The notes under the pieces: generated by a model
The model's database searches: none
Told to the model about the DNA's origin: nothing
The model's input: only the letters and a program-made list of their open reading frames with translations
Shown here: positions 1-5,801 of the stretch, in pieces
Position numbering within the stretch: the first letter of the stretch is position 1
Layout: every line of letters starts with the position of its first letter
From: an uncultured Litoreibacter sp.
Lineage (GTDB): Bacteria; Pseudomonadota; Alphaproteobacteria; Rhodobacterales; Rhodobacteraceae
Direction of reading: 5' to 3'
NCBI GenBank assembly: GCA_937928335.1
Contig: CALFWN010000144.1
Span: forward strand, 1 to 6,610
DNA length: 6,610 bases
Position numbers and translations under genes: made by a program

Positions 1-111
1 CCAAGAATAGGTCTCGATAGTTTTAAATGAATCTTGAAAGGAAGCTTCTCTTTGTAGCTTTTGCGTATCGAAAAGAATCCATATCGATGAATCCGCAAAT
101 TTGGAGATAAC
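1..111. other. AT-rich flank, no gene supported
   Basis: This short stretch lies downstream of the permease stop codon and has the same low GC as the permease fragment, so it belongs to the same foreign-looking segment. I see no coding sequence with a plausible start and conserved content. A weak inverted repeat (CTTTT at 58-62, AAAAG at 71-75) could form a 5-bp stem but has no T-run, so I do not call it a terminator. Confidence 0.5.
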
Positions 112-369
112 CTATTTATTCTGGAGACTACGAGGATCAAGAACATCTCTTAAGCCATCACCCAAAAGATTAAACGATAGAACTGTCAGAATAATCAACA
201 AAGCTGGCGGCCAAATTAGCCAAGGTTGCAGGACTAAGATCGAGGCATTAGTTGCCAAAGAAAGCAGATTTCCCCAACTAGGATCAGGTTGCTGAATCCC
301 CAATCCAATCAGGCTTAAAACCGATTCGGTGATAATAAAACTAGGAACAGCTAAGGTGGCAGCGAGGAT
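112..369 (-). pseudogene. ABC transporter permease (DppC/OppC-type), C-terminal fragment cut at the junction
   Basis: Inner-membrane permease subunit of a peptide/oligopeptide-type ABC importer (BPD_transp_1 family). About 85 residues are credible, from ILAATLAVPSF to the C-terminus DPRSLQNK and a TAG stop at 112-114. The visible part contains the family hallmark segment GLGIQQPDPSWGN, the end of the cytoplasmic loop that contacts the ATPase, then a hydrophobic helix (PWLIWPPALLIILTVLSFNL) and the typical terminal GDGLRDVLDPR. Complete members are roughly 280-370 residues, so about three quarters is missing. The frame stays open to 525, but residues encoded upstream of about 370 are soluble, arginine-rich antisense of the peptidase gene and are not permease. 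Base composition is clearly more AT-rich than the rest of the window, and the wording resembles cyanobacterial DppC proteins (inference). Ligand specificity cannot be read from this part. Confidence 0.82.
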
Positions 370-370
370 C
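367..370. other. Chimeric junction between two unrelated DNAs, at a GATC tetranucleotide
   Basis: Left of here the minus-strand permease reads sensibly back to its Ile codon (ATC, 367-369). Right of here the plus-strand peptidase reads sensibly from Asp-Leu-Phe-Gly-Asp-Met (367-384). The in-frame extension of the peptidase to the left reaches a TAA at 352-354 after a few residues, and the extension of the permease to the right becomes nonsense. Both genes are therefore broken at the same few bases. Composition changes abruptly from AT-rich to GC-rich here. No inverted repeats, target-site duplication or recombinase gene flank the point. An artificial join is favoured over transfer. Confidence 0.75.
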
Positions 371-1020
371 TTTTTGGCGACATGACCGCCCGCCCGGCGC
401 TGGTGGCAGAGCCCGCCCGCTTCGTCTCTGGCGAGCGCCGCGAAATCAAATTGCTGGAGCAGGCGCATTTCACCCTCGCGCTGGAAGCCCCCGGCTACCG
501 CGACGACGCATTTTATACCGCGCAAATCTTCGCCTCTGCCTTTGGTGGCGGCATGTCCTCACGCCTGTTTCAGGAGGCGCGGGAAAAACGCGGTCTGTGC
601 TATTCGATCTTCGCGCAGATCGGCAGCTATTCCGACACCGGGCTGATGACCGTCTATGCAGGCACTTCTGGCGACGACATCAAGGGCCTTGCCGGGTTGA
701 CGGTAGACGAGCTGAAACGTGCGGCAAGCGATATCAGCGACGCCGAGGTCGCGCGCGCACGGGCGCAGATGAAAGCCGGGCTCTTGATGGGGTTGGAAAG
801 CCCCTCGAGCCGCGCGGAACGTCTGGCGCGGCTCATCGGCATCTGGGGCCGTGTGCCTGACCTGTCGGAAACCGTGGCCAAGATCGACGCGTTGGAGGCA
901 TCAGATGTCCACGCCTTCGCCGCGCAATTGGCCACAAGCGGGGCTGCGGCAATGGCGCTTTACGGCCCGGTCAGCGCAGCGCCGACGCTGGACGACATCC
1001 AGACCATGCTGGCGGCCTGA
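367..1020 (+). pseudogene. M16 family zinc peptidase (processing-peptidase-like), C-terminal part, 5' end lost at the junction
   Basis: This is the C-terminal half of an M16 (pitrilysin/mitochondrial processing peptidase beta-like) protein of about 420 residues in alphaproteobacteria. Roughly 217 residues remain, from DLFGDM to the TGA at 1018-1020. The hallmark M16 C-domain stretch GGGMSSRLFQEAREKRGL, followed by CYSIFA, lies about 60-80 residues in. Further on come the A-R-A-x-Q-M-K-A-G-L-L-M helix and the LESPSSRAERLARL segment usual for the family. The catalytic N-terminal domain with the HxxEH zinc motif is absent, so this piece alone would have no peptidase activity. An ATG at 382 is an internal Met of the DLFGDM motif with no ribosome site, not a real start. 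In the source genome the gene is probably intact. The GNAT gene follows 5 nt after the stop, suggesting co-transcription. Confidence 0.9.
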
Positions 1021-1025
1021 CGCCG

Positions 1026-1610
1026 ATGTTGCCGGGTCGCAAAAAGCTACGCATCGTCACCGAGCGCATGGTGCTGCGCCTGCCGCAACATGGCGATTTC
1101 AGGCGCTGGGCGGCGCTGCGGGCCGAAAGCTCGGAATTCCTGACCCCGTGGGAGCCCGCATGGGCCTCCGATCATCTCACCCGCAAGAGCTTTACCAACC
1201 GGGTCTACTGGGCGCAGCGGTCCGTCAACACCGGCTCGGCCGCGCCGGTTTTCATGATGCGCCGCGAAGATGATGCGCTTCTGGGCGCGATCACGCTCGA
1301 CAATATCCGGCGCGGCCCCGCGCAGGCGGGCACTCTGGGCTACTGGATCGGGCAGCGTTTCGCGCGGCAGGGCTTCATGCGGGAGGCCATTGGCGGGCTG
1401 GTGCATTACGCCTTCACCACGCTGGACCTCAGCCGGGTCGAGGCTGCCTGCCTGCCCGAGAACGCCGCCTCGCGCGGGGTGCTGGAGAAAGCCGGTTTCA
1501 AATATGAGGGCGTGGCGCAAAGCTATCTGCAAATTGGCGGGCGCTGGCGCAACCATGTGCTCTACGCCAATCTGCGGGGGGACCGCCGGGGGCGGACAGA
1601 TGTGGGCTGA
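1026..1610 (+). CDS. GNAT family N-acetyltransferase, RimJ/RimL-like
   Basis: Predicted acetyl-CoA-dependent N-acetyltransferase of 194 residues, in the group that includes ribosomal-protein N-terminal acetyltransferases RimJ and RimL; the true acceptor is unknown. The N-terminal IVTERMVLRLPQ (10-21) is the usual first strand of the group. Motif A, which binds the pyrophosphate of acetyl-CoA, is at about 105-122 (GYWIGQRFARQGFMREAI). Motif B is at 144-160 (PENAASRGVLEKAGFKY). The C-terminal GGRWRNHVLYANL (171-183) matches the closing strands of RimJ-type proteins. Length is normal. The ATG at 1026 is chosen because it keeps the N-terminal strand complete and lies 5 nt after the peptidase stop. 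Only a weak GGCGG (1011-1015) precedes it, so translation may be coupled to the upstream gene. The last ten or so residues (GDRRGRTDVG) are a charged tail of no evident function. Confidence 0.88.
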   Translation: MLPGRKKLRIVTERMVLRLPQHGDFRRWAALRAESSEFLTPWEPAWASDHLTRKSFTNRVYWAQRSVNTGSAAPVFMMRREDDALLGAITLDNIRRGPAQAGTLGYWIGQRFARQGFMREAIGGLVHYAFTTLDLSRVEAACLPENAASRGVLEKAGFKYEGVAQSYLQIGGRWRNHVLYANLRGDRRGRTDVG

Positions 1611-1676
1611 GCCGGTTTTCGAGGCAATCCGCCCTGTACCCGCCCCCATGCGCCGGACAATTCTGCAAATGTGATT

Positions 1677-1705
1677 TTGAAATATCGCACCCCTCGCGCT
1701 AGCCT
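1677..1705 (+). promoter_or_regulatory. Candidate sigma-70-type promoter for a leaderless transcript
   Basis: A TTGAAA (1677-1682) and a TAGCCT (1700-1705) are separated by 17 bases. The -10 box ends 6 bases before the ATG at 1712, so initiation would fall at or next to that start codon. No Shine-Dalgarno sequence is visible before the ATG, which agrees with a leaderless mRNA. The -10 match is only partial, so this is an inference from spacing and from the 101-nt gap after the GNAT gene. Confidence 0.35.
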
Positions 1706-1711
1706 TTCCAA

Positions 1712-2524
1712 ATGCGCATTGTCTTTTTCTGCCTGCTCCTCTGTCTGCCGGTCATGGCCACGGCCCAGGATCGCCAGCCGTCGCATTGTGTGGCGCTGGC
1801 TGACGCCACGCCGGGCGTCACCTATCTGCACAAGGCCAATTGGCAGAACCCGGTGGCCGCCGACACGATCCGGCTGACCTATATCGACCACGCCATGTTC
1901 CTGTTGCAAACGGCGCGCGGGTTGAACGCGGTGACAGATTATGTGGGCTATACCGCCGGGGTGGACCTGATACCCGATGTGGTCACGATGAACCACGCGC
2001 ATGGCAGCCACTGGACCTCTGCGCCCGACCCGGCCATTTCGCATGTGCTGGAAGGCTGGCAGCGGGAGCATAATCTGGATCTGGGCGAAATGCTGGTCCG
2101 CAATGTCTCGACCGATATCCGCTCGCGCTTTGGCGGCCCGGTCGAGGAGGATGGCAATTCCATCTTCATTTTCGAGGTGGCGGGGCTTTGCGTCGGCCAT
2201 CTGGGGCATCTGCATCACGAGCCCGACCCCGCGCAATATGCCGCCATTGGACGGCTTGATGTGGTGATGGCTGCCGTCGATGGTGGGCTGTCGCTGGACA
2301 CGCCCACGATGATGAAAGTGCTGACCCGGCTGCGGTCTTCCGTGGTGATCCCGATGCACTGGTTCGGGCGCAGCTCGCTGAACGTGTTTCTGGACGGGAT
2401 GCGCGGCACGTTTGACATTGTCGAGCCCGATACCAGCTTTGTCGAGCTGTCGCTCACCACATTGCCGGGCCGCCCGACCATCATGGTGCTGAACCCGGCC
2501 TATTATACCCCGCCGCTTGAATGA
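1712..2524 (+). CDS. Exported MBL-fold metallohydrolase-like protein with variant metal site
   Basis: A 270-residue protein with a clear signal peptide: short basic start (MRIV), hydrophobic core to about residue 15 and an ATA-QD cleavage site after residue 18, so periplasmic location is predicted. The mature part resembles the UlaG-like branch of the metallo-beta-lactamase superfamily. It has TYIDHAMFLLQT (56-67), NHAHGSHWT at 94-102 in the place of HxHxDH, GHLGHLHH at 162-169 where relatives carry an HLGD-type motif, AAVDGG with Asp190, and IPMHWFG with His216. The aspartate of HxHxDH is serine (Ser99) and that of the HLGD motif appears to be histidine (His166), so metal binding may differ from classical members. 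Two cysteines remain after cleavage (26 and 160) and could pair in the periplasm. The substrate is unknown. The ATG is chosen because it starts the signal peptide. Family assignment is good; activity is unproven. Confidence 0.75.
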   Translation: MRIVFFCLLLCLPVMATAQDRQPSHCVALADATPGVTYLHKANWQNPVAADTIRLTYIDHAMFLLQTARGLNAVTDYVGYTAGVDLIPDVVTMNHAHGSHWTSAPDPAISHVLEGWQREHNLDLGEMLVRNVSTDIRSRFGGPVEEDGNSIFIFEVAGLCVGHLGHLHHEPDPAQYAAIGRLDVVMAAVDGGLSLDTPTMMKVLTRLRSSVVIPMHWFGRSSLNVFLDGMRGTFDIVEPDTSFVELSLTTLPGRPTIMVLNPAYYTPPLE

Positions 2525-2542
2525 TGACGCGGCATTAGCGAA

Positions 2543-2572
2543 TTGCATTCCTGCGCCGCTGCCCGCTAACTG
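2543..2572 (+). promoter_or_regulatory. Candidate promoter for the FAD-dehydrogenase gene, possibly leaderless
   Basis: TTGCAT (2543-2548) is followed after 18 bases by TAACTG (2567-2572), ending 5 bases before the ATG at 2578. The 53-nt gap after the preceding stop codon lacks a normally spaced Shine-Dalgarno; the GGGG at 2572-2575 is too close to the ATG. The layout repeats that seen before 1712, but the motif match is weak. Confidence 0.25.
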
Positions 2573-2577
2573 GGGCC

Positions 2578-3996
2578 ATGCTGAATCCCGTCTCCGACAC
2601 CCTGCGCGACCACCTGTCCAAAGCCCTGCCGCGCGCCGCCTTCAGGGAGGTCACGCCCGCCTATCTGGAGGAGCCGCGCGGGCGCTACTCCGGCACGGCG
2701 GGGCTGCTTCTGGCGCCGGGCTCGGCGCATGAGGTCTCTGCCATTGTGACGGCCTGCCGCGAGGCGCGTGTCGGCGTGATCCCTTATGGCGGCGGCACCG
2801 GGCTGGTCGGCGGTCAGGTCGCCGAAGACGTGCCTGCGCCGGTCATCGTGTCGCTGGAGCGCATGACCGCCATCCGCGCCATTGACCCGGTGGAGAACGT
2901 CCTGGTCTGCGAGGCAGGTGCGGTGCTGCAAAATGTGCAGGACGCAGCCGAAGGGGCAGGGCGGCTGTTCCCGCTGACGCTGGCCAGCCAGGGCTCCGCG
3001 CGGATCGGCGGCAATCTGGCGACAAATGCAGGCGGCGTGAACGTGCTGCGCTACGGCAACACGCGGGATCTGTGTCTGGGGCTGGAGGCGGTGCTGCCTT
3101 CGGGCGAGATCTGGAACGGGCTGACGCCCTTGCGCAAGAACAACACCGGCTATGATCTGCGCCATCTGCTGATCGGGGCAGAGGGCACGCTGGGCATCAT
3201 CACGGCCGCCAGCCTGAAGCTGTTTCCGCGCCCGCAAGCCGTGGGCGCGGCGCTGATGGTCGTGCGCGACCCGCAGGCGGCGCTGGATTTGCTGGCATTG
3301 GCGGGGGAGCAATTGGGCGGGCAGGTCTCGGCCTTTGAGCTGATCCACCGGCAAGGGCTGGAGTTTCTGGCCGAGGTCGGCCCGGACGTCAAAGCCCCCT
3401 TTGCCGCGCCGCCGGACTGGATGGTGCTGATTGATCTGGGCTGTTTCGCGGGCACCGTGCCGGAGCAGGCGCTGGAGACGCTTTTCGCCGAGGCCTTCGC
3501 CCGAAAGCTGGTCAGCGACGGGGTTATTGCCGCCTCACTGGAGCAGCGCCTTGCTTTCTGGTCGATCCGCGAAAGCATCCCGGAGGCCAACCGCCGGGTG
3601 GGCTCGGTCTCGAGCCATGATATTTCCGTGCCGATCACCCGCATCCCGGAATTCATTACCCGAGGTGCCGAGGCGCTGGCGCAGCTGGGGGATTTCAGGA
3701 TCAACTGCTTTGGCCATGTGGGTGACGGCAATCTGCATTACAACGTCTTCCCGACCCGCGGTCGATCTCGCGCCGATTACGAGGCGGAGCGGCCTGCGGT
3801 CAAGGAGATCGTGCATGACCTGACCCATGCGCTGGGCGGCTCGATCTCGGCGGAGCATGGGATCGGGCGGCTGAAAACAGCGGATCTTGAGCGCTACGGC
3901 GATCCTGCAAAGCTGGCGGCGATGCGGGCCATCAAGGCGGGGCTGGACCCGGCGGGCATCATGAACCCGGGCGCGATGCTGGCGCAGCCGTCATAA
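2578..3996 (+). CDS. FAD-linked 2-hydroxyacid dehydrogenase (GlcD / D-2-hydroxyglutarate dehydrogenase family)
   Basis: A 472-residue flavoprotein of the PCMH-fold family that oxidises D-2-hydroxyacids to 2-oxoacids and passes electrons to a carrier such as an electron-transfer flavoprotein or the quinone pool. The N-terminal FAD domain shows PYGGGTGLVGG (69-79), GGNLATNAGGVNVLRYG (144-160) and GYDLRHLLIGAEGTLGIIT (191-209). The C-terminal domain shows WSIRE (328-332), HDISVP (347-352), the metal-site motif GHVGDGNLH (379-387), SAEHGIGRLK (424-433) and DPAGIMNPG (458-466). His380, His387 and Glu426 match the metal ligands known in D-2-hydroxyglutarate dehydrogenases. Length is normal and close to bacterial D2HGDH. 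A lysine two residues before the Asp of HDISVP in characterised D2HGDH enzymes appears replaced by serine, so the substrate may be another D-hydroxyacid. No glcE or glcF gene follows, which argues against a glycolate oxidase complex. No signal peptide; cytoplasmic. Confidence 0.9.
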   Translation: MLNPVSDTLRDHLSKALPRAAFREVTPAYLEEPRGRYSGTAGLLLAPGSAHEVSAIVTACREARVGVIPYGGGTGLVGGQVAEDVPAPVIVSLERMTAIRAIDPVENVLVCEAGAVLQNVQDAAEGAGRLFPLTLASQGSARIGGNLATNAGGVNVLRYGNTRDLCLGLEAVLPSGEIWNGLTPLRKNNTGYDLRHLLIGAEGTLGIITAASLKLFPRPQAVGAALMVVRDPQAALDLLALAGEQLGGQVSAFELIHRQGLEFLAEVGPDVKAPFAAPPDWMVLIDLGCFAGTVPEQALETLFAEAFARKLVSDGVIAASLEQRLAFWSIRESIPEANRRVGSVSSHDISVPITRIPEFITRGAEALAQLGDFRINCFGHVGDGNLHYNVFPTRGRSRADYEAERPAVKEIVHDLTHALGGSISAEHGIGRLKTADLERYGDPAKLAAMRAIKAGLDPAGIMNPGAMLAQPS

Positions 3997-4071
3997 GACG
4001 TGATCCCGCTGGAGTGTTGACCGCGAGGGGCAGAATGGGGTCTGCTGGCGCGACCTGAGCGCAGAGGCCCC

Positions 4072-5205
4072 ATGACAGATACCGAGACCGGCAAACCCTT
4101 CCGATTTTTCGACAACCGCCTGAAATATCTGACTTTCGTCAACACCACGAACGAGAAATGGCGGATCTCGGAACGGGTTGCGCAGGAGCTGAGCCTGATC
4201 GAGCCGCACCCGCCCGCGATCCGGGTCTTTGACGCGGGCATGGGCGATGCGACCGTTTTGTCAAACACGATGCGTGCCATGCATCAGCGTTTCCCGAATA
4301 TTCCGTTCTATATGGTGGGCAAGGAGATCTCCTTGGAGGATCTGCGCCTCTCGCTCGACAAGATACCCGACCGTCTGGTGGAGCATCCCGCAAGTGTCGT
4401 GGTGATGACCAACCTGTTTTATTCAGAGGCTCCCTGGCTCATGCCCGGCAAGAAGGAGGTGGCCGAAAAACTGACATGGAAGACGATCGCGCTGGACGGG
4501 CAATCCTCCATCGGGTTTCAGGAGCAGCTGCGCGACCTCGACCCGTTTCTGGTGGACAATTGGCAGGTGCGCTCCTCGCCCAAGACCGGCAACCCGCTTT
4601 ATGTGAAGCCGACGGTGCTGGTGATCTATCGCAAGGACCATGATTTTCTGCTCGATAGTGTGATCCCGCGCCCGGGGGAGCCGCGTGCCGAGTATGATCT
4701 GGTGCTGGCCTCCCAACCCTGGCGCGCCCGCACGGCGCCGGATTTGAAAGCCAAAACGGTGCTGGCACCATTGGCCCGCAGCCTTGCCGTGGGTGGCCGT
4801 ATGCTGACGGTGCAATCGGCAGGCAATGATCCGGGTGAGGAGATCGTGAACACGGTCTGGCCGGATATCGAGCTGTTCCCGGTGAACCGCTATGAGCTGA
4901 TTGCCGCGCTGAAAGATGAGCTGGGCGGAGATGCGGCGGATTTCGATCTGTCCATCCCAAGCGGCGGCGATGCGCTTTTGTCCTACCGGATGCACACATT
5001 GCCCGAAGAGATCGGCCCCTCCATTGGCACCTCGACCCTGTCAGCGGCCTGGAATGCGGCGACCTATGTGGCGCAGATTGACGACCAGATGCTGGAAGAG
5101 ACCCACGGCGGCACGCATCATTTCGCCATCACGGCGGATGTACTGAAGAAATATGGCGGGCTGTGGTTCAATGATGAGGTATTTGCCATCTCACGTCTGC
5201 GCTGA
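4072..5205 (+). CDS. Conserved protein with SAM-methyltransferase-like Rossmann core, function unknown
   Basis: A 377-residue cytoplasmic protein that I recognise only as a conserved alphaproteobacterial family, sometimes labelled class I SAM-dependent methyltransferase. RVFDAGMGDAT (51-61) fits motif I, the SAM-binding glycine loop. MVGKEIS (81-87) fits the second strand with an acidic residue, and VVVMTNLFY (109-117) the third. YDLVLASQPWRA (208-219) fits the motif IV strand. LAPLARSLAVGGRMLTVQS (231-249) matches the usual helix and strand with the GG turn. About 90 residues (118-207) are inserted between the third and fourth strands. The conserved-looking tail IGTSTLSAAWNAATYVAQI (318-336) has no known role. 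An AGAGG (4063-4067) 4 nt before the ATG supports this start. It lies 75 nt after the dehydrogenase gene and may share its transcript. Substrate and reaction are unknown; loss of catalytic function cannot be excluded. Confidence 0.7.
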   Translation: MTDTETGKPFRFFDNRLKYLTFVNTTNEKWRISERVAQELSLIEPHPPAIRVFDAGMGDATVLSNTMRAMHQRFPNIPFYMVGKEISLEDLRLSLDKIPDRLVEHPASVVVMTNLFYSEAPWLMPGKKEVAEKLTWKTIALDGQSSIGFQEQLRDLDPFLVDNWQVRSSPKTGNPLYVKPTVLVIYRKDHDFLLDSVIPRPGEPRAEYDLVLASQPWRARTAPDLKAKTVLAPLARSLAVGGRMLTVQSAGNDPGEEIVNTVWPDIELFPVNRYELIAALKDELGGDAADFDLSIPSGGDALLSYRMHTLPEEIGPSIGTSTLSAAWNAATYVAQIDDQMLEETHGGTHHFAITADVLKKYGGLWFNDEVFAISRLR

Positions 5206-5216
5206 GCAGAGGGTTT

Positions 5217-5231
5217 GCGCCGCGCTGGCGC
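5217..5231 (+). terminator. Small GC hairpin after the methyltransferase-like gene
   Basis: GCGCC (5217-5221) and GGCGC (5227-5231) can pair across a 5-base loop, 11 bases after the stop codon at 5203-5205. No T-run follows, so it is not a canonical intrinsic terminator. Its place between convergent genes is the main support. Confidence 0.22.
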
Positions 5232-5252
5232 GCGTCGCGAGGGGCTGTTGGT

Positions 5253-5270
5253 GTCTGGCACACGCCAGGT
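5253..5270 (-). terminator. Small hairpin directly after apt
   Basis: CTGGC (5255-5259) and GCCAG (5264-5268) pair perfectly across the 4-base loop ACAC, with two possible G-T pairs extending the stem. It begins immediately downstream of the apt stop codon on the minus strand. There is no T-run, so termination or 3'-end protection is only a guess based on position between converging genes. Confidence 0.28.
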
Positions 5271-5801
5271 TCAGTCGCCTTCGAACTCGCAGAGCACTTT
5301 GACCTCCATGCCGAGGCTCTCCAGCTTTTTGCGACCGCCCAAAGCGGGCAGGTCGATGATAAAGGAACATCCAATGACCTCGGCCCCCAGCTTTTCGACC
5401 AGCCTGATGCCCGCCTCGGCAGTGCCGCCGGTGGCCAGAAGGTCATCGACAAGCAGGACCTTTTCGCCCGGTTGCAGACTGTCATCATGCAGCTCCATCG
5501 TGGCCTCGCCATATTCCAGCTTGTAGCTTTGCGCGATGGTCTTGCCAGGCAGCTTACCTTTCTTGCGGATCGGCACGAAGCCCACGGACAGCTGATGGGC
5601 GATGGCCCCGCCCAGAATGAAGCCGCGCGCCTCAAGCCCTGCCACCTTGTCAAAGCGCAGGCCCGCATAGGGGGCGAGCATCTGATCCACCGCCATGCGA
5701 AACCCGCGCGGGTCCAGAAACAGGGTGGTCACGTCGCGAAACATGATCCCCTCATGCGGGAAGTCGGGGATGGTGCGGATATAGTCTTTGACGTCTTCCA
5801 T
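5271..5801 (-). CDS. apt: Adenine phosphoribosyltransferase
   Basis: Cytoplasmic enzyme converting adenine plus PRPP to AMP and pyrophosphate in purine salvage. It has 176 residues, normal for bacterial Apt. Visible landmarks are [17 protein letters not shown] (11-27), typical of Apt; LEARGF (56-61); the flexible-loop region IRKKGKLPG (78-86); the [13 protein letters not shown] segment (93-105); and the PRPP-binding motif [14 protein letters not shown] (115-128) with its two acidic residues. The start is fixed by TAATG overlap: the ATG at 5801-5799 shares its A with the TAA of mtnP. A Shine-Dalgarno-like AGAGG (5812-5816) and a second GCAGG (5806-5810) lie inside the last mtnP codons, so translational coupling is likely. 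The pairing makes sense because MtnP releases the adenine that Apt consumes. Confidence 0.98.
   Translation of the reverse strand: MEDVKDYIRTIPDFPHEGIMFRDVTTLFLDPRGFRMAVDQMLAPYAGLRFDKVAGLEARGFILGGAIAHQLSVGFVPIRKKGKLPGKTIAQSYKLEYGEATMELHDDSLQPGEKVLLVDDLLATGGTAEAGIRLVEKLGAEVIGCSFIIDLPALGGRKKLESLGMEVKVLCEFEGD

Noticed and set aside
58..75. Inverted repeat CTTTT...AAAAG as terminator of the permease gene
   Set aside because: The stem is only 5 AT-rich pairs with an 8-base loop and no following T-run in the minus direction.
101..295. Plus-strand open frame of 64 codons starting at TTG
   Set aside because: It lies antisense to the permease fragment, its protein has no recognisable pattern, and the opposite strand carries clear family motifs.
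382..384. ATG at 382 as a true start of a short 212-residue M16 protein
   Set aside because: This Met is inside the conserved DLFGDM motif, no ribosome binding site precedes it, and homologues continue upstream with the catalytic domain.
300..450. Transposon, phage or genomic-island boundary at the composition change
   Set aside because: No recombinase, tRNA end, direct repeats or terminal inverted repeats are visible, and both genes are cut rather than neatly bordered.
370..525. N-terminal extension of the permease reading frame to an ATG at 525
   Set aside because: The residues are antisense of the M16 peptidase, soluble and arginine/glycine-rich, unlike the transmembrane helices a permease should have here.
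1562..2548. Long minus-strand open frame of 328 codons across the MBL-fold gene
   Set aside because: It is histidine/arginine/glutamine-rich, as expected for the antisense of GC-rich coding DNA, and it overlaps the strongly supported plus-strand genes.
2566..3354. Minus-strand open frame of 262 codons opposite the FAD dehydrogenase
   Set aside because: Composition is typical antisense shadow and the plus strand carries all the dehydrogenase motifs.
4017..4046. Promoter TTGACC / TCTGCT before the methyltransferase-like gene
   Set aside because: The -35 is good but the -10 with an 18-base spacer is poor, and the gene may be read from the upstream dehydrogenase transcript.
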